64,000 bases of DNA from Vanilla planifolia (lineage: Eukaryota > Streptophyta > Magnoliopsida > Asparagales > Orchidaceae). The position numbers were made by a program, and so were the translations under genes. The notes below the pieces were generated by a model. That model was not told where the DNA came from. It did no database searches and saw only the letters and a list, made by a program, of their open reading frames with translations. The stretch spans positions 10,399,107 through 10,463,106 of the forward strand of contig CM043877.1 in NCBI GenBank assembly GCA_023846275.1, given 5' to 3'. Shown here one piece after another: positions 60,900 through 64,000 of the stretch (positions are counted from its first letter, which is position 1; every line of letters begins with the position of its first letter).

Positions 60900-61551
60900 T
60901 TGCACAAAGCATTCGGGAAAGACCTACATCCCCGTAGAGTTCATGAGGACACGATCAAGTCTCTCCAAGATGTGTGCGCCACCCTGCTTCCTGTTGTACC
61001 AGGTAAAGCGATTGCCGGTGAAGCCGATGTCCACCAACTGCAGCTCCTCCATAAGGTCAGCAAGTTCTTGCTGTCCCCTACCGTAGATGAACTTCTTCCC
61101 GCCCCGTTTCTCATCTTACGCCATCACAAGGTTGAGATCCCCTGCGAAAATGAGTGGGTTGTCCCCACTGGACGCATGCCTGATAGTGTCCCAGACCTCC
61201 CGACGCTGGTGGTGATCTTTAGGGTTATAGAAAACGAAGAAATTTATTTATCTTGCTAGCACCACGTAGCCTCACCTCGCACGCCATAACATGCGTTGAG
61301 GCCGCCATGATTGTGATATCCACCTAGCTTTTCCATAGCAGAATAATACCAGCTGGCATGCCAGCTGAAGGGTGAGCAACGAAGTTCCAGTCCTTCCCAA
61401 GGAGCCAATCCGCATCCTTCCTTAGGAAACATTGCGCTTTCGTCTCCATCAGGGCCACGACTGCAACATTCCCATCGTGTACAAATCTTTATAGGTATCT
61501 TCTTGACTTCCTGTCCCTAACTCCTCTGATATTCTAAACCGCGAAACGCAT
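60900..61551 (-). pseudogene. LINE ORF2 start and AP-endonuclease domain, with stops
   Basis: A likely ORF2 start at 61,551 reads MRFAV*NIRGVRD, where the stop replaces the Trp of the usual W-N-(I/C)-R-G. It continues to VVALMETKAQ (about 61,475-61,445; the catalytic E-T-K), AGIILLWKS, and FTGNRFTWYNRKQGGAHILE with RLDRVL (about 61,045-60,950). Several stops and at least one frame change break it. Confidence 0.75.
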
Positions 61552-61757
61552 CTTCACCTGGAATTTGTAAGTGGTGCCCTCATGCGGCCCCGCAGTTCTC
61601 CCGCTATACCGAGGACCTCCTCCCCATGTAAGGCCTCCTCCATCTTCCTCCTCGATGTCTCCTGCGCCCCACGAAGGGCAGCCCAGGAGAGATTCTCCTA
61701 CCTCGTTTTGGTGTAGTGGCCATCTGAGCTTTTAGTTTGGTCCACCGCACAATCCTC

Positions 61758-62341
61758 TTACAGTAATGGCAATTTCCCCTTGTTCCCTCCTGCCTGCACC
61801 GTCTGTCCCATTCCCACATCCTTCATAAGAGCATCTGCCCGTTGTGTCCTCACCCAATCCCCGCAGGCCCTTGGGGGCGAAGGACACCTGGCCATACCTC
61901 TACCTCGAATCTTGGATAGGCTCCTCGTACTATGATGCATGCTAACGGCCCCCTCATCAGGAATCCCTCTGCTGGAAGTCATCCGTGGATTCTGCCTCAC
62001 CTTACTTGCTGTGACCCTGTGGTCAGCCTCGCCCTGTCTCCTGCGTCGGGGTTGGACAAGCATCCACGGGCCCAGCTTTTGTCCCTTTTTCTCCAGATCA
62101 TACGTATTCTCCTCCCTCTTCCGAGGAGTTCTGGAGCACTCCGCCTCAGTAATCTTCCCGCCACAGTTATGCGTATCCTCCGCCTCCAACAGTCCACCTC
62201 CAATGACATTGTCTTCTGGGGTCGTAGTGGTAATTAGACATGCGTGCACCGCCTCCGGGGACTTATACGTATTGCACTGCCCCACGAGGTGACCAACGTG
62301 CCCGCACGAGAAGCAAACCCGCGGTAGTCCCTCGTACTCGT
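61758..62341 (-). pseudogene. LINE ORF1 fragment with CCHC zinc knuckle
   Basis: The knuckle CFSCGHVGHLVGQC (C-x2-C-x4-H-x4-C; 62,315-62,274) follows YEYEGLPRV, the usual junction after the plant L1 ORF1 N-terminal RNA-binding domain, which is absent. The rest is charged and basic, as usual for ORF1 tails. The frame runs to a stop at 61,758, with a shifted open frame continuing to about 61,604. In-frame codons upstream of 62,341 belong to the target DNA. Confidence 0.75.
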
Positions 62342-62359
62342 AAAGGATAATATAATAAT
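62342..62359. repeat. Target-site duplication of the LINE, right copy
   Basis: AAAGGATAATATAATAAT, identical to 59,655-59,672. It lies at the 5' end of the minus-strand LINE. Confidence 0.85.
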
Positions 62360-64000
62360 GACTATAACTTCTTGCCAACTCCTCGTAATCTGATGCCAAC
62401 CCCTTGCATGATGTCTAATCATGGCTCTATTAGTCTCCACATAAGCTTTCTTTCTTGTTCCCTTCACTATTTTTACTCTATAGTTGCTCATTTTCTTTTT
62501 TCTATAATTTGCAAATGAATGATTGTGAATTTGTTATTAATTTTTATGAAAATGAATATAAAAAATTTTAATTTAAGTTAAAATAAATAATCTCTATAAC
62601 TATCTCACAAATCATTTAAAAGAATTAAAAGCTAAGAAAATTATTACAACATCAATTATGATTTTTTTCAAGAAATCTAGTACTAAAAATAATCAAACTA
62701 TTTTACATATTACAAAAAGTTTAAAAAGTTGAATTAATTGGTTGAATTATTATCATCAATAAAAAAAATACAAACTTGTTTTATAATTACATCCAAAAGT
62801 GATCATGTAAAATTTATTAAAAAATATCCAATTTAACTTTTTTTATTCCTCTATCAACTTCATAAAATACAATACATAAAGTCAAATTATATTTTATTTT
62901 TATACAATCAATGAATAATTTTTTATTTAAACCGGTCATTAAAATAAGTATAACATATTTATGGTGTTTATCATATGCACATACAAATTTATTTTATATA
63001 ATGCATTATATATAGTTATCAACTTTCCTAAAAACTTCACATATACAAAGTCTAAATGGAATCTAACATTACTTAAAAGAATAAGCGTGGAAAAGTTGAA
63101 TAGTTTTTGTAAGAGAACTAAAAAATGCATAGATTTTACAAAAACTTATGTTCAATTAATATTGCTAAAAAACGTTTTGCATTATAAAGTAGTAATCCAT
63201 TAAGCTTATAAATATACAATCAAGGTAAAAGAGTTTTCCAACTTGAAATATACAAACTCTAGCACCTTTTTATCCATGTCCTTTGCCCTTGGTAATTATT
63301 AGGCTTTGCTTACTTTCATATTTGTCTCAAAACCTAATTGACATTATTTTCTAACCTTAAACGTCATTGACAATACTATTATTATCGATTAACAATATTA
63401 CCTATGGACATGTTCTCATAACTTCTCGTTTTATGTTCTTTCGTCGGGCTCTCTTGTTTACTTCATTTTTTAATTCACTTTCTCAATGGTGGGTTAATAA
63501 ATAACCTTATTTATCATTTTAAAATTATTCAAATTATAATGAAAAGTATAAAAAATATTTTTAATTTAAATCTTTTTTAGAAACTAATTGAGATTTGCAC
63601 AATACCAAAAACAATGTTTCTAGAGGTTCATATATAAAACAATAGCAAAATCCTTTATGAGAGATATTCTCTTTCTCCACAAAAATCTTTTCTAGACGAC
63701 CAAATAGAAGAAAAAAAGTTGACAACAAAATTGTCTAACTCAAACTGCAAGTAGTACCACTAAGTATCACAACTTTAGTAAGTCATCTTTACATCCATAA
63801 TGCAAGCTTGATATCGACGACAATGATAGCTAAATCTCCATCAAAGCAAACATTATCATAACAATCGATAAAAAGAAGTAGCAACCATGACATCATGAAA
63901 CTATACACTATTAATTGTAAAAGTATAAAGGCAAACATTAGTAATGTCCAATGATCACATATCACAACAGTAATCTTGGACCAACCAGAAAAAAAAAACT
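62360..64000. other. AT-rich intergenic DNA, no gene recognised
   Basis: The first 140 bases are less AT-rich and hold an open frame that fuses into the LINE; it has no recognised domain. The rest is AT-rich without a gene, RNA or repeat that I could identify. Confidence 0.5.

Larger units (their letters stand above)
59673..62341 (-). mobile_element. L1-type LINE, 5'-truncated and internally deleted, between 18-bp target-site duplications
   Basis: A GC-rich 2669-bp island in AT-rich DNA. On the minus strand it starts inside ORF1 at the YEYEGLPRVCF segment, continues through a CCHC knuckle, an ORF2 AP-endonuclease and the N-terminal half of the RT, then jumps to an AT-rich tail (about 59,735-59,679) ending in AAAAAA. 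The RT active-site YADD box, the C-terminal part of ORF2 and most of the 3' UTR are missing. The identical 18-bp flanks and the short A tail mark both true ends, so the missing part was lost internally, before or after insertion. Stops interrupt ORF2, so it cannot code for an active protein. Confidence 0.85.

Noticed and set aside
60204..62292. Plus-strand open frames of 100-185 codons in the GC-rich island
   Set aside because: Shadows of the LINE ORFs on the opposite strand; no domain on the plus strand.
62234..62491. 85-codon minus-strand frame starting MSNYRVKIVK
   Set aside because: It crosses the 18-bp duplication from flanking DNA into the LINE, so it is a chance fusion. The flanking part has no recognised domain.
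1..64000. CRISPR arrays, operons, phage or defence systems, and rRNA genes
   Set aside because: None seen; spliced genes, plant-type retrotransposons and AT-rich spacers indicate plant nuclear DNA. tRNA genes were not searched exhaustively by eye.

Overview
The window looks like nuclear DNA of a flowering plant. It is AT-rich, has two genes with typical GT-AG introns, and is full of decayed retrotransposons. Codon use in the two genes is not GC-skewed, which argues against a grass; the species cannot be named from the sequence. No bacterial, organellar or viral gene, CRISPR array or rRNA was seen.

Two host genes are complete and convergent. (1) Plus strand 4296-35083: a homologue of PWP2/UTP1, a WD40 scaffold of the small-subunit processome needed for 18S rRNA maturation. 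It has seven coding exons (894 residues), and every intron lies between codons. Only 2.7 kb of a 30.8 kb span is coding, because introns 3 (10.9 kb) and 5 (15.6 kb) are swollen with old transposons. A telo-box motif lies about 80 bases before the start codon, as in many plant ribosome-biogenesis genes. (2) Minus strand 54793-47954: a GH5 mannan endo-1,4-beta-mannosidase (MAN family) with five exons (418 residues), both catalytic glutamates, an N-terminal hydrophobic segment, and a short upstream ORF just before the start. Its third intron (5.1 kb) holds a solo LTR.

Layout: 1-4.1 kb intergenic; 4.3-35.1 kb PWP2. Intron 1 holds a small inverted-repeat element; intron 3 an old L1-type LINE (about 9.6/11.1-13.5 kb) and an old Ty3/gypsy-like element (13.6-16.4 kb); intron 5 a 350-bp tandem duplication (22.1-22.8 kb), a minus-strand Ty3/gypsy element between diverged LTRs (23.65-28.93 kb) and another gypsy RT/RNase H fragment (33.0-33.9 kb). 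35.1-47.9 kb is intergenic, with a gypsy RNase H-integrase remnant (38.5-39.4 kb), two tandem duplications (39.9-40.5 and 41.4-42.8 kb) and microsatellites. 47.9-55.35 kb is the mannanase gene. 55.35-59.65 kb is AT-rich with nothing recognised. 59.67-62.34 kb is a GC-rich, 5'-truncated and internally deleted L1-type LINE between perfect 18-bp target-site duplications. 62.36-64 kb is AT-rich with no gene seen.

The two host genes have unrelated roles (nucleolar ribosome assembly; cell-wall mannan hydrolysis) and there is no sign of an operon or functional cluster. I found no convincing new biological system. The best second-look items are the LINE with its 18-bp duplications and deleted RT/3' half, the solo LTR with 5-bp duplications, the transposon-inflated PWP2 gene, and a recurring pattern of two-copy tandem duplications of about 300-720 bp.
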